Notes: generated from the letters alone by a model not told the origin. Shown: positions 42,380 to 51,271, numbered from the stretch's first letter. The stretch is 64,000 nucleotides of DNA from Thiohalocapsa sp963695445 (GCA_963695445.1 CAVOGV010000036.1:124001-188000); one strand, 5' to 3'. A program made the numbers and translations.

Positions 42380-43837
42380 TGCTGATCCAAGACCTCGATC
42401 GCGCCGGCGGCTACTGGGGCTCGGTGTACGTCTTCACCGCGGTGAAGGGCATGCAGGTGATCATCGACGGCCCGGTGGGCTGCGAGAACCTGCCCGTGAC
42501 CGCCGTGCTGCACTACACCGACGCGCTGCCGCCGCATGAGCTGCCGGTGGTCGTGACCGGCCTCGGCGAGGAAGAGCTGGGTCAGGAAGGCACCGAGGGC
42601 GCCATGCGCCGCGCGTTCGCGACGCTGGATCAAACCAAGCCCGCCGTGGTCGTGACTGGATCGATTGCCGAGATGATCGGCGGTGGCGTGACGCCCGCCG
42701 GCACCGGCATCCAACGCTTCCTGCCGCGCACCATCGACGAGGACCAATGGCAGAGCGCCGATCGCGCCATGGTCTGGCTCTGGAACGCAGTACGGCACGA
42801 AGGCCGGCAAGCTGCCAAAGCCGAAGGCCCGCAAGGAAGGCGACAAGCCCCGCGTGAACATCGTCGGCCCGATCTACGGCATGTTCAACACCTGGTCCGA
42901 TCTGGCCGAGGTACGCCGCCTGATCGAAGGTATTGGTGCCGAGGTCAATCTGACCTTCCCGCTGGGCACGCATCTGGACGACATCCCGCGTCTGGTGGAT
43001 GCCGACGTCAATGTCTGCATGTACCGCGAGTTCGGCCGCAAGCTGTGCGAGGCGATGGAGAAGCCCTACCTGCAGGCGCCCATCGGTCTGCACAGCACCA
43101 CCAAGTTCCTGCGCGCCCTCGGTGAACTGCTGGGTCTGGACCCGGAGCCCTTCATCGAGAACGAGAAGCACACCACGATCAAGCCGATCTGGGACCTGTG
43201 GCGCTCGGTCACGCAAGACTTCTTCGGTACCGCCAGCTTCGGTATCGCCGCCACCGAGACCTATGCCCGCGGCGTGCGTCATTTCCTGGAGCAGGAAATG
43301 GGTCTGCCCTGCAACTTCGCCTTCGCCCGCCGGCCCGGCAGCAAGCCGGACAACGACGCGGTGCGCGCCGCGATCCACGACAACACACCGCTGATCACCT
43401 TCGGCGGCTACAACGAGCGGATGTACCTGGCCGAGGCCGGCGGACGCGGGACCTTCATCCCGGCGTCGCTGCCCGGGACCATCATTCGCCGTCATACCGG
43501 CACGCCGTTCATGGGCTATTCCGGTGCGACCTACCTGATCCAGGAGGTCTGCAACGCCCTGTTCGACGCCCTGTTCAATATTCTTCCGCTCGGCACCGAG
43601 CTGGATAAGGTCGACGCGACACCGTCGCGACTTCATCGGGAACTGCCCTGGGATGAAGACGCCAAGCAGCTGTTCGATCGGATTCTGGAATCCACCCCGG
43701 TGCTCACCCGTATCTCGGCCGCCAAGCAATTACGCGATGCCGCCGAACGTGCCGCCCGCGCGGCCGGTGAGGAGCGGATAACAGTTTCGCGCGTATCCCA
43801 AACACGGGACGCGCAGCGCGGAGGACGTGCCGCATGA
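42379..43837 (+). pseudogene. bchZ: Chlorophyllide a reductase subunit BchZ, frameshifted as sequenced
   Basis: NifK-like partner of BchY. Start MLIQDLDRAGGYWGSVYVF; GPVGCENLPVTAVLHYTDA is the conserved cluster and substrate region. The frame breaks near 42787 in the variable linker; one base shift restores YGTKAGKLPKPKA then VNIVGPIYGMFNTWSDLAE and the rest to RDAQRGGRAA. About 486 aa. The C-terminal tail after RDAAERAARAAGEE is long but ordinary for BchZ. It ends 221 bp before pufB. Confidence 0.92.
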
Positions 43838-44058
43838 TCAGGTCCGAGCAGACCATGGTCGAGGGGTTCGTCACCGTGATTCGTGGCTTTCGTGTCGGTG
43901 CGCAACCGCGTACCGCACGGCAGCCGAATGCTCGCCAGGCCCTGCCGCTCTCAAGTTCGAGGCGGTTGGTCGACCGGGGTTCCGCCTCGGTTCCCCTACG
44001 ACGCACCGATGGCGCCGACGGCCTGACGACCCTTTGTAACTCACTGGAGGGTTAATCC
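43838..44058. other. Spacer between bchZ and pufB
   Basis: A frame at 43834-44055 begins in an ATGA overlap with bchZ (MIRSEQTMVEGFVTV...), but it has no membrane helix and so is not PufQ. The codon pattern is poor, and I regard it as doubtful. The spacer ends in the GGAGG ribosome site of pufB. The superoperon structure predicts a puf promoter near here or inside bchZ; none is evident by eye. Confidence 0.35.
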
Positions 44059-44202
44059 ATGGCAAACGAAAAAAGCATGACCGGTCTGAGCGACGAAGAG
44101 GCCCAGGAATTCCACGGCATCTTTACGCAGAGCATGACGGGGTTCGTTGGTGTCGCGGTGTTCGCGCATCTGTTGGCTTGGCTGTGGCGTCCCTGGCTGT
44201 AA
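44059..44202 (+). CDS. pufB: LH1 light-harvesting beta subunit PufB (copy 1)
   Basis: 47-aa single-span antenna polypeptide. Cytoplasmic part KSMTGLSDEEAQEFHGIF, one membrane helix GFVGVAVFAHLLAWLWRPWL whose His (AHLLAW) binds bacteriochlorophyll a. ATG 44059 has GGAGG nine bases upstream. Nearly identical to the two later copies (differences in the first residues and two helix positions). Confidence 0.97.
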   Translation: MANEKSMTGLSDEEAQEFHGIFTQSMTGFVGVAVFAHLLAWLWRPWL

Positions 44203-44287
44203 GCCATCGCTCGCCGATCGACCTTTTTCCGCGTCGTCGGAAGCCACGGGCGACGCATCTGTCCTGACCTGATTTAGGAGTTAAGAC

Positions 44288-44485
44288 ATGAACGACAAAC
44301 TGTACAAAATTTGGATGCTGATTCAGCCCGGTCCGGCGTTGATCGCTCTGATGGCCGGCCTGGCCGTGCTCGCCGTGGTTATCCATCTGATCCTGCTCAG
44401 CACCACCGAGTTCAACTGGCTCGAAGATGGCATCCCGGCCGTCAAAGTGGCGACGTCTGCACCAGTGGTACCGCAGCAGATGTAA
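44288..44485 (+). CDS. pufA: LH1 light-harvesting alpha subunit PufA (copy 1)
   Basis: 65-aa antenna alpha polypeptide. N-terminus MNDKLYKIWMLIQPGPALIA, membrane helix with the pigment-binding His in VVIHLILLSTTEFNW, and a long periplasmic tail (LEDGIPAVKV...). The usual DPRR turn before the helix, present in copies 2 and 3, is replaced by QPGP. Pairs with PufB copy 1. Confidence 0.96.
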   Translation: MNDKLYKIWMLIQPGPALIALMAGLAVLAVVIHLILLSTTEFNWLEDGIPAVKVATSAPVVPQQM

Positions 44486-44501
44486 GGGCCTGTTCGCATG
44501 A

Positions 44502-44533
44502 CGACGGCCCCGGTGTTTCGGCACCAGCCGTCG
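44502..44533 (+). promoter_or_regulatory. Hairpin between pufA and pufL
   Basis: CGACGGC (44502-44508) pairs with GCCGTCG (44527-44533), with an inner GGTG/CACC pair. In other purple bacteria, intercistronic puf hairpins protect the pufBA mRNA and set a high LH1 to reaction-centre ratio. The same role is inferred here. Confidence 0.7.
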
Positions 44534-44591
44534 CTGAGCTTGCTACGAGGAGGCCGCCTCGCAGCGCGCCTTCCCAGCAGAGGAATCACTA

Positions 44592-45413
44592 ATGGCCATG
44601 CTGAGTTTTGAGAAAAAATACCGCGTACGCGGCGGTACCTTGGTGGGGGGAGACCTGTTCGACTTCTGGGTGGGGCCGTTTTACGTCGGCTTCTTCGGGG
44701 TCACGACAGTCTTCTTCGCCACCCTCGGTACCTTGTTGATCATTTGGGGTGCGGCCATGGGGCCCACCTGGAACATCTGGCGGATCAGTATCGCGCCGCC
44801 GGATTTGAGCTACGGCCTGGGAATGGCCCCGCTGATGGAGGGTGGCTTGTGGCAGATCATTACGATCTGTGCCATCGGTGCCTTCGTCTCCTGGGCACTC
44901 CGGCAGGTCGAGATATCACGCAAGTTGGGCATCGGGCTGCACGTTCCAATCGCCTTCGGCTTCGCGATCCTCGCCTACGTCACCCTGGTCGTGATTCGGC
45001 CGGTGTTGCTGGGCGCGTGGGGCCATGGCTTCCCGTACGGCATCTTCAGCCATCTGGACTGGGTGTCGAACGTCGGCTACCAGTTCCTGCACTTCCATTA
45101 CAACCCGGCGCACATGCTGGCCATTACGTTCTTCTTCACGAACGCCCTGGCACTGGCATTGCACGGTTCGCTGATCCTGTCGATGACCAATCCTGCCAAG
45201 GGTGAGCCCGTCAAGACTGGTGAGCACGAGAATACCTTCTTCCGTGACTTCATCGGTTACTCGATCGGCGCGCTCGGTATCCATCGTCTGGGTTGGTTCC
45301 TGGCCATCAACGCCGCGTTCTGGAGCGCCGTCTGTATCGTGCTGAGCGGCCCATTCTGGACCCGCGGATGGCCGGAATGGTGGAACTGGTGGCTCGAGCT
45401 GCCGATCTGGTAA
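44592..45413 (+). CDS. pufL: Photosynthetic reaction centre L subunit
   Basis: 273-aa, five-helix membrane protein that binds the special pair and quinone QA/QB region with PufM. FEKKYRVRGGTLVGGDLFDFWVGPFYVGFFG is the typical start. Conserved ligand positions lie in FGFAILAYVTLVVIRPV, the LHFHYNPAHMLAIT special-pair His and ALALHGSLILS iron His. ATG 44592; stop 15 bp before pufM. Confidence 0.97.
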   Translation: MAMLSFEKKYRVRGGTLVGGDLFDFWVGPFYVGFFGVTTVFFATLGTLLIIWGAAMGPTWNIWRISIAPPDLSYGLGMAPLMEGGLWQIITICAIGAFVSWALRQVEISRKLGIGLHVPIAFGFAILAYVTLVVIRPVLLGAWGHGFPYGIFSHLDWVSNVGYQFLHFHYNPAHMLAITFFFTNALALALHGSLILSMTNPAKGEPVKTGEHENTFFRDFIGYSIGALGIHRLGWFLAINAAFWSAVCIVLSGPFWTRGWPEWWNWWLELPIW

Positions 45414-45428
45414 TGAGAGGACACCAAC

Positions 45429-46403
45429 ATGGCTGAATATCAAAACATCTTTACGCGGGTGCAAGTCCGCGAGCCGGCCTACCCCGGTGTCGACCTGCCC
45501 AAGGGCGAACTGCCCCGGCTCGGCACACCGATCTTCAACTACTGGATCGGCAAGATCGGTGATGCGCAGATCGGCCCGATCTACCTGGGTTGGATGGGTA
45601 TCGCGTCGTTGATCTGCGGTTTCGTCGCCTTCGAGATCATCGGGCTGAATATGCTCGCCTCGGTGGACTGGAGCCCGATCGAGTTCATCAAGAACCTGTT
45701 CTGGTTGGCGCTTGAGCCGCCACCGCCGGCCTACGGACTGAGCATTCCGCCCCTCGGCGACGGTGGCTGGTGGTTGATGGCCGGGTTCTTCCTGACCGCC
45801 TCGATCATCCTGTGGTGGATTCGCACCTACCAGCGGGCCATCGCGCTCGGTACCGGCACGCACGTTGCGTGGGCCTTCGCGGCTGCCATCTTCTTCTATC
45901 TGTGCCTGGGCTTCATCCGCCCGGTGCTGATGGGAAGTTGGGGTGAGGCGGTGCCGTTCGGTATCTTCCCGCACCTGGACTGGACCGCGGCGATCTCGAT
46001 CCGCTACGGCAACTTCTACTACAACCCGTTCCACGCGCTGTCGATCGCCTTCCTGTACGGCTCCGCCGTGCTGTTCGCGATGCATGGCGGAACGATCCTG
46101 GCCGCGTCTCGCTACGGCGCCGACCGTGAGATCGACCAGATCACCGACCGCGGCACCGCGGCCGAGCGTGCCGCCCTGCTGTGGCGCTGGACCATGGGCT
46201 TCAACGCCACGATGGAGTCGATCCATCGCTGGGCATGGTGGTTCGCGGTGCTGACCGTGATCACCGCTGGCATCGGCATCCTGCTGACCGGCACCGTGGT
46301 CGAGAACTGGTACCTCTGGGGTATCAAGCACGGCATGGTCGCTCCGTATCCGTCCGAAATCACCGTTCAGGATCCCACCCTGTTGCAGGGGGTGTCGCAA
46401 TGA
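45429..46403 (+). CDS. pufM: Photosynthetic reaction centre M subunit
   Basis: 324-aa, five-helix membrane partner of PufL. MAEYQNIFTRVQVREPAYPG is the usual start. FNPFHALS-type helix D appears as NFYYNPFHALSIAFLYGS with the special-pair His; ALFAMHGGTILA and WRWTMGFNATMESIHRWAWW carry the iron-ligand His and Glu. Its TGA overlaps the pufC ATG. Full length with an ordinary C-terminus. Confidence 0.97.
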   Translation: MAEYQNIFTRVQVREPAYPGVDLPKGELPRLGTPIFNYWIGKIGDAQIGPIYLGWMGIASLICGFVAFEIIGLNMLASVDWSPIEFIKNLFWLALEPPPPAYGLSIPPLGDGGWWLMAGFFLTASIILWWIRTYQRAIALGTGTHVAWAFAAAIFFYLCLGFIRPVLMGSWGEAVPFGIFPHLDWTAAISIRYGNFYYNPFHALSIAFLYGSAVLFAMHGGTILAASRYGADREIDQITDRGTAAERAALLWRWTMGFNATMESIHRWAWWFAVLTVITAGIGILLTGTVVENWYLWGIKHGMVAPYPSEITVQDPTLLQGVSQ

Positions 46404-47458
46404 AATTGCTCGATCGTAAAGCACTGGTGATCGCGGCCCTGGGCGCCTCGGCGTTCCTCGCCGGCTGCGAGATGCCGCCGCCCGACGTCGTTCAGAACGG
46501 CTACCGTGGGCTCGGCATGCACACCAACTACAACCCGCGCCTGTTGCAGGCATCGCTGGACGCGAACGTGCCTCCGGAGCCAATTCCGGCGGCGTCGCCG
46601 GGCGGCCCAAAGGCCAAGGACCTGTACAAGAACGTGCAGGTGTTGGGTGAGTTGACCGTCGGCGAGTTCAACCGGCTGATGGTGGCCATGACCACCTGGG
46701 TGGCACCGGAGCAGGGCTGCTACTACTGCCACGTGAACGAAGGCTTCGAGTACGACGGCATCTATACCAAGGTCACCTCGCGGCGCATGCTGCAGATGAC
46801 CCAGGACACCAATGCCAACTGGAAGGATCACGTCGCTGCCACTGGCGTCACCTGCTACACCTGCCATCGTGGCAAGCCGGTGCCGGAGTATGTGTGGGTG
46901 ACTGATCCAGGTCCGGGCCAGCCATCGATGATCGCGCCCACGGGGCAGAACATCGCGGCCAAGTCCGTGGCCTACTCGTCGCTGCCGTACGATCCGTTCA
47001 CGCCGTTCCTGTCCCAGGACAACAACATTCGTGTGATCGGGGACACGGTGCTGCCGCAGGGCAACCGCAACTCCATCAAGCAGGCGGAATGGACCTATGG
47101 TCTGATGATGCACATGTCCGACTCGCTCGGCGTGAACTGCACCTACTGCCATAACACGCGGTCGTTCTACTCCTGGGATCAGAGTGCTCCGCAGCGCACC
47201 ACGGCCTGGTATGCGATCCGTCACGTACGCGAGATGAACAACGACTACGTGACGCCGCTTGGCGAAGTGCTGCCGGCCAGCCGCAAGGGCCCGCTCGGCG
47301 ATCCCTACAAGATCTACTGCGCAACTTGCCATCAGGGAGCCTACAAACCGCTGTATGGGGCGTCTATGCTTAAGGACTACCCGTCCTTGGCACAGCCTCT
47401 GCCGGAAGGCGGTCTGGAGGCAGTCAAGGCGGCGGCGGAAGCAGCCGGCAGCCGGTAG
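46400..47458 (+). CDS. pufC: Reaction-centre tetraheme cytochrome c subunit PufC
   Basis: 352-aa periplasmic electron donor to the special pair. The lipobox FLAGC (C23) predicts lipid anchoring after signal peptidase II. Four heme motifs are present: CYYCH, CYTCH, CTYCH and CATCH, with axial Met positions in the helices before each (for example FNRLMVAMT, TYGLMMHM). As sequenced it ends at AAEAAGSR. A one-base shift at about 47449 would extend it by a 60-residue Pro/Ala-rich tail ending at 47631, so the C-terminus is uncertain. Confidence 0.95.
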   Translation: MKLLDRKALVIAALGASAFLAGCEMPPPDVVQNGYRGLGMHTNYNPRLLQASLDANVPPEPIPAASPGGPKAKDLYKNVQVLGELTVGEFNRLMVAMTTWVAPEQGCYYCHVNEGFEYDGIYTKVTSRRMLQMTQDTNANWKDHVAATGVTCYTCHRGKPVPEYVWVTDPGPGQPSMIAPTGQNIAAKSVAYSSLPYDPFTPFLSQDNNIRVIGDTVLPQGNRNSIKQAEWTYGLMMHMSDSLGVNCTYCHNTRSFYSWDQSAPQRTTAWYAIRHVREMNNDYVTPLGEVLPASRKGPLGDPYKIYCATCHQGAYKPLYGASMLKDYPSLAQPLPEGGLEAVKAAAEAAGSR

Positions 47459-47716
47459 AGGTGCAGGCCATGGCACCGGCCGAGCGGCACCCGTCAGCGA
47501 GGCGCGCGGCACCGGCGCCGGAGGCTGCTCCAGCTCCGGAAGCGGCCCCAGCGGCCCAGCCGGAACCAGCTGCACCGCAGTACCCGCCAGCGGCACCGAT
47601 GCAATACCCGCCGGCACCGGCTCCTCGATAGGATCACTCGGGTGAGGGACCACCCTGTCCCAGGCGGACAGTAGACATGGCCGAAAGGTCGAACTTGACA
47701 AACAGAGGCAATACCA

Positions 47717-47860
47717 ATGGCTGAAGTCAAAAGCATGACCGGACTGAGCGAAGAAGAGGCTCAGGAGTTCCACGGGATCTTCGTGCAGAGCATGACCGGA
47801 TTCATCGGCGTCGCGGCATTCGCACACCTGCTCGCGTGGCTGTGGCGTCCCTGGCTGTAG
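47717..47860 (+). CDS. pufB: LH1 light-harvesting beta subunit PufB (copy 2)
   Basis: 47-aa beta polypeptide; MAEVKSMTGLSEEEAQEF, helix GFIGVAAFAHLLAWLWRPWL with the pigment His. From residue 5 onward it differs from copy 3 at only one residue (S11 against T11), which points to recent duplication. Follows pufC after a short GC-rich spacer. Confidence 0.97.
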   Translation: MAEVKSMTGLSEEEAQEFHGIFVQSMTGFIGVAAFAHLLAWLWRPWL

Positions 47861-47954
47861 TCCCGACGCGTCATCCCACTCAACCGGAGGGGTCCGGCCA
47901 GTCGCCGGCCCTCCCTGTGCCCCAAGCTAAAGGGTGCCCCTAAGGAGTACACCA

Positions 47955-48146
47955 ATGCATCGTATTTGGCAGATCTTCGATCCGCGTCGCAGCCTGATGG
48001 CACTGTTCAGCTTCCTGATGGTACTGGCGCTGTTCATCCATTTCATTCTGTTGATGTCGCCGGGTTACAACTGGATCAGCACGTCTAAGGCTGTCGCTCC
48101 GGTCGCGCAGATGTCGGCAATGCCGCCGGCCCGCACCATCAACTAA
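47955..48146 (+). CDS. pufA: LH1 light-harvesting alpha subunit PufA (copy 2)
   Basis: 63-aa alpha polypeptide. MHRIWQIFDPRRSLMALFSF has the regular DPRR turn; the pigment His is in LFIHFILLMSPGYNW. The tail SMSAMPP-type region is shorter than in copy 1. ATG 47955 with AAGGAG upstream. Confidence 0.96.
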   Translation: MHRIWQIFDPRRSLMALFSFLMVLALFIHFILLMSPGYNWISTSKAVAPVAQMSAMPPARTIN

Positions 48147-48333
48147 GAGGCCCATGTCCGATGTCGGCCACGATCAAACAAACGATTGAACCGACTCGGT
48201 ACAGACGGCTTCATGGCCTGTTGACGTTGGATCAACCATCCGGCGTCGCAACGCCCTGTTGGGCAACCCCGCCGCGGGGGATCATCGCGGTAAATGGCCG
48301 AAAGGCCTAGCGAGCAAACTGGAGGTTAATTCC

Positions 48334-48477
48334 ATGGCTGACAACAAGAGCATGACCGGCTTGACCGAAGAAGAGGCACAGGAGTTCCACGGGATCTTCG
48401 TGCAAAGCATGACCGGTTTCATCGGCGTCGCGGCCTTCGCGCATCTGTTGGCTTGGCTCTGGCGCCCCTGGCTGTAA
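48334..48477 (+). CDS. pufB: LH1 light-harvesting beta subunit PufB (copy 3)
   Basis: 47-aa beta polypeptide: MADNKSMTGLTEEEAQEF and the same helix as copy 2. GGAGG upstream of ATG 48334. Separated from pufA copy 2 by a 187-bp spacer without a clear terminator. Confidence 0.97.
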   Translation: MADNKSMTGLTEEEAQEFHGIFVQSMTGFIGVAAFAHLLAWLWRPWL

Positions 48478-48566
48478 TAGGCCTCGTTGTTCCGGTAAAC
48501 GCAGTTCATCCCATGGGAAGTACGCAGTGGTCTGCGACGTCCCACCCAATGCATAGGAGATAACTC

Positions 48567-48749
48567 ATGCATAAGATTTGGCAGATCTTCGATCCGCGCA
48601 GAACCCTGGTTGCCCTTTTTGGCTTCCTCGCCGTTTTGGCCCTGTTGATCCACTTCATCCTGCTCAGCAGCGCAGACTTCAATTGGCTCGGCGGCCCGGC
48701 CGCAGCCTCTGCCGCACAGCTGATGTCTCAGGTGATGTCGATCGTCTGA
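48567..48749 (+). CDS. pufA: LH1 light-harvesting alpha subunit PufA (copy 3)
   Basis: 60-aa alpha polypeptide: MHKIWQIFDPRRTLVALFGF, pigment His in LLIHFILLSSADFNW, tail GGPAAASAAQLM. Last gene of the puf group, followed by several hairpins. Confidence 0.96.
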   Translation: MHKIWQIFDPRRTLVALFGFLAVLALLIHFILLSSADFNWLGGPAAASAAQLMSQVMSIV

Positions 48750-48751
48750 TC

Positions 48752-48850
48752 CCGGTTCGCCCTGAACCGGCGGCGGAACGGGGTCGGCGCGAAGCCGACT
48801 CCGTTACCGCACGTTTAGGCGAAGAAGACAGCTCCGTGCTGTCTTCTTTG
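48752..48850 (+). terminator. Hairpin cluster and terminator after the puf operon
   Basis: Three hairpins in a row: CCGGTTC/GAACCGG (48752-48770), a GGTCGGC/GCCGAC-based stem (about 48776-48805), and GAAGACAGC/GCTGTCTTC (48824-48846) followed by TTTG and a further T run. The last is the likely terminator; the first two may protect the mRNA end. The 48851-49122 interval shows no gene. Confidence 0.75.
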
Positions 48851-49122
48851 CGTTTCCAGAGTTGGATTTTCCGGGTAGCGGTGGCGCCATTGGCGGCGGG
48901 CGCCGTCCGCTCGGCGCTTTGAGGCGTCTCCGTCGCGAATAAGTTGATGCCTCAGACCGACAAGAGTGCGGGGCCGTATTGCCCGACCTGTGTGTTGAGG
49001 TGCTTTACCGCACCTTTGTTTGATCGAGGGCAAGGTTCCTGCCCCCGCGAAGGGGACAGTTGCACTAACATTGGTGGTCGCCGCCCAAACAACGGGACAT
49101 AAAACAATGACCGAACAGCGCG

Positions 49123-51048
49123 ATGCCGTCCGCCGCCCACCCTTACCCCCTGCTCAGCCGCATCGACAGCCCCGCCGACCTGCGCGGCCTGAGCAGCGCC
49201 GAACTCGGCCAACTGGCGGAGGAACTGCGGGCGTTTCTGATCGACAGCGTCTCGCGCACCGGCGGGCACCTGGCGGCCGGGCTCGGCGTCGTCGAACTGA
49301 CCATCGCCCTGCATCACGTCTTCGACACCCCGCACGATCGCATCGTCTGGGACGTCGGCCACCAGGCCTACCCGCACAAGATCCTCACCGGCCGGCGCGA
49401 GCGCATGGACCGCATGCGCCAGAAGGGCGGCCTGTCCGGCTTCCCCAAGCGCAGCGAGAGCGACTACGACACCTTCGGCGTCGGCCACTCCAGCACCTCG
49501 ATTAGCGCCGCGCTCGGCATGGCCATCGCCGCCAAGCTCAAAGGCGAGCGCCGACAAGTCATCGCCGTCATCGGCGACGGCGCGCTGGGCGCCGGCATGG
49601 CCTTCGAAGCCCTCAACCACGGCGGCCCGCTCGACCCCGACCTGCTGGTCATCCTCAACGACAACGACATGTCCATCAGCCCCCCGGTGGGCGCCGTCAG
49701 CCGCCACCTCGCCAAACTGCTGTCCGGGCGCTTCTACACCCGCATGCGCGAAGGCAGCAAGAGCGCGCTGGCCGGGCTGCCGCAGCTGCGCCAACTCGCC
49801 GGCCGCTGGGAAGAGCACATGAAGGGCATGGTCATGCCCAGCACCTACTTCGAAGAGCTCGGCTTCAACTACATCGGCCCCATCGACGGCCACGACATCG
49901 ACGCCGTCGTCGCCACCCTCAAGAACATGAAAAAGATGCCCGGCCCCCGGCTGCTGCACCTGGTCACGCAAAAGGGCCACGGCTTCAAGCCCGCCGAGCA
50001 CGCCCCCACCACCTACCACGGCGTCACCCCGTTCGACCGCGCCACCGGCGCCCTGCACAAAAGCAAGGCCGCCAAAAGCAAAGCCGGCAAGAGCTACACC
50101 CAAATCTTCGGCGACTGGCTGTGCGACACCGCCGCCCAGGACACCCGCCTGCTCGGCATCACCCCGGCCATGCGCGAAGGCTCCGGCCTGGTCGAGTTCG
50201 CCAAACGCTATCCCGAGCGCTACTTCGATGTCGGCATCGCCGAACAGCACGCCGTCACGCTGGCCGCCGGCATGGCCTGCGAAGGCATGAAACCCGTGGT
50301 CGCCATCTACAGCACCTTCCTGCAACGCGCCTACGACCAACTGGTGCACGACGTCTGCCTGCAAGGACTCGACGTCACCTTCGCCGTCGACCGCGCCGGC
50401 CTGGTCGGCGCCGACGGCGCCACCCACGCCGGCAGCTTCGACCTCAGCTACGCCCGCCCGCTGCCCAACCTCGTCATCGCCGCCCCCGCCGATGAGAACG
50501 AATGCCGGCAGCTGCTGCAGACCGCCTACCAACACCCCGGCCCCGCCCTGGTGCGCTACCCGCGCGGCACCGGCCCCGGGGTGGCCATCGACAAACAGAC
50601 CAAGCCGTTGCCCATCGGCAAGGGCGAACTGCGTCGCCAAGGCCAAGACATCGCCCTCCTCGCCTTCGGCAGCCGCGTCGCCGCCGCCGCACAGGTCGGC
50701 GAACGGCTCGGGCTGACCGTGGCCAACATGCGCTTCATCAAACCGCTCGACGAGCTGCTGATCCTGCAACTGGCCGACCGTCACCGCCTGCTGGTCACCA
50801 TCGAAGAGAACGCCATTGCCGGCGGCGCCGGCTCGGCGGTCTCCGAGCTGCTCGCCGCCCACGGCGTCAACGTGCACTGCCTGCACCTGGGCCTGCCCGA
50901 CACCTGCCAGGAACAGGCCGAGCACGGCGAGCAGCTCGCCGCCTGTGGGCTCGATGCCGCCGGCATCGAGGCGAGCGTGCGGGCGGAGATGGCGGAACTC
51001 GGGATGGAGCCGGAACGGGCGCGACTCAGCAGCGTGCGCGCTGTTTAA
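49123..51048 (+). CDS. dxs: 1-deoxy-D-xylulose-5-phosphate synthase Dxs
   Basis: 641-aa thiamine-diphosphate enzyme, first step of the MEP isoprenoid pathway, feeding CrtE. ThDP and Mg motif GDGALGAGMAFEALNHGG ... NDNDMSIS; catalytic and phosphate-binding regions HVFDTPHDRIVWDVGHQAY and FDVGIAEQHAVTLAAGMA; the transketolase C-domain ends ELGMEPERARLSS. ATG 49123 has no good ribosome site; ATG 49107 in another frame does not fix this, so a small indel near the start is possible. Third positions are markedly richer in C than in the puf genes. Dxs beside puf genes is common in phototrophs. Confidence 0.95.
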   Translation: MPSAAHPYPLLSRIDSPADLRGLSSAELGQLAEELRAFLIDSVSRTGGHLAAGLGVVELTIALHHVFDTPHDRIVWDVGHQAYPHKILTGRRERMDRMRQKGGLSGFPKRSESDYDTFGVGHSSTSISAALGMAIAAKLKGERRQVIAVIGDGALGAGMAFEALNHGGPLDPDLLVILNDNDMSISPPVGAVSRHLAKLLSGRFYTRMREGSKSALAGLPQLRQLAGRWEEHMKGMVMPSTYFEELGFNYIGPIDGHDIDAVVATLKNMKKMPGPRLLHLVTQKGHGFKPAEHAPTTYHGVTPFDRATGALHKSKAAKSKAGKSYTQIFGDWLCDTAAQDTRLLGITPAMREGSGLVEFAKRYPERYFDVGIAEQHAVTLAAGMACEGMKPVVAIYSTFLQRAYDQLVHDVCLQGLDVTFAVDRAGLVGADGATHAGSFDLSYARPLPNLVIAAPADENECRQLLQTAYQHPGPALVRYPRGTGPGVAIDKQTKPLPIGKGELRRQGQDIALLAFGSRVAAAAQVGERLGLTVANMRFIKPLDELLILQLADRHRLLVTIEENAIAGGAGSAVSELLAAHGVNVHCLHLGLPDTCQEQAEHGEQLAACGLDAAGIEASVRAEMAELGMEPERARLSSVRAV

Positions 51049-51127
51049 GAAAAGAACACTGCAGCAGAATCAACACCCGTTCGCGCAATCTGCAATCGCG
51101 CCGGCAATGACAATGGATGCTTGCGCG

Positions 51128-51271
51128 GCCGAATCCCGGCTGCAAGCCGCTCCCACAAGCACGTGGGAGCGATTTGCAATCGCGATGGCAACGGCAACTG
51201 ACGCCGGTGCGGCCGAATCGCGGCTGCAAGCCGCTCCCACAAGCATGTGGGAGCGATTTGCAATCGCGATG
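51128..51271. repeat. Tandem REP-like palindromes (family B), two copies
   Basis: Two nearly identical 60-bp palindromes (core GGCTGCAAGCCGCTCCCAC, then AAGCACGTGGGAGCGATTTG) are spaced 84 bp apart at 51128-51190 and 51213-51271. The interval 51272-51499 shows no gene. Confidence 0.85.

Noticed and set aside
44916..46610. 564-codon minus-strand frame opposite pufL/pufM
   Set aside because: Composition is Arg/Gln/His-rich with no motif, and the plus strand carries certain reaction-centre genes.
48952..50925. 657-codon minus-strand frame opposite dxs
   Set aside because: It is a low-complexity Gly/Val/Ala/Gln-rich shadow caused by the strong C bias at third positions of dxs, which is unmistakable on the plus strand.
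51128..51271. Tandem palindromes considered as a CRISPR array
   Set aside because: Only two units, each itself a 60-bp palindrome with a 24-bp gap of low individuality, and no cas genes. REP-type repeat fits better.
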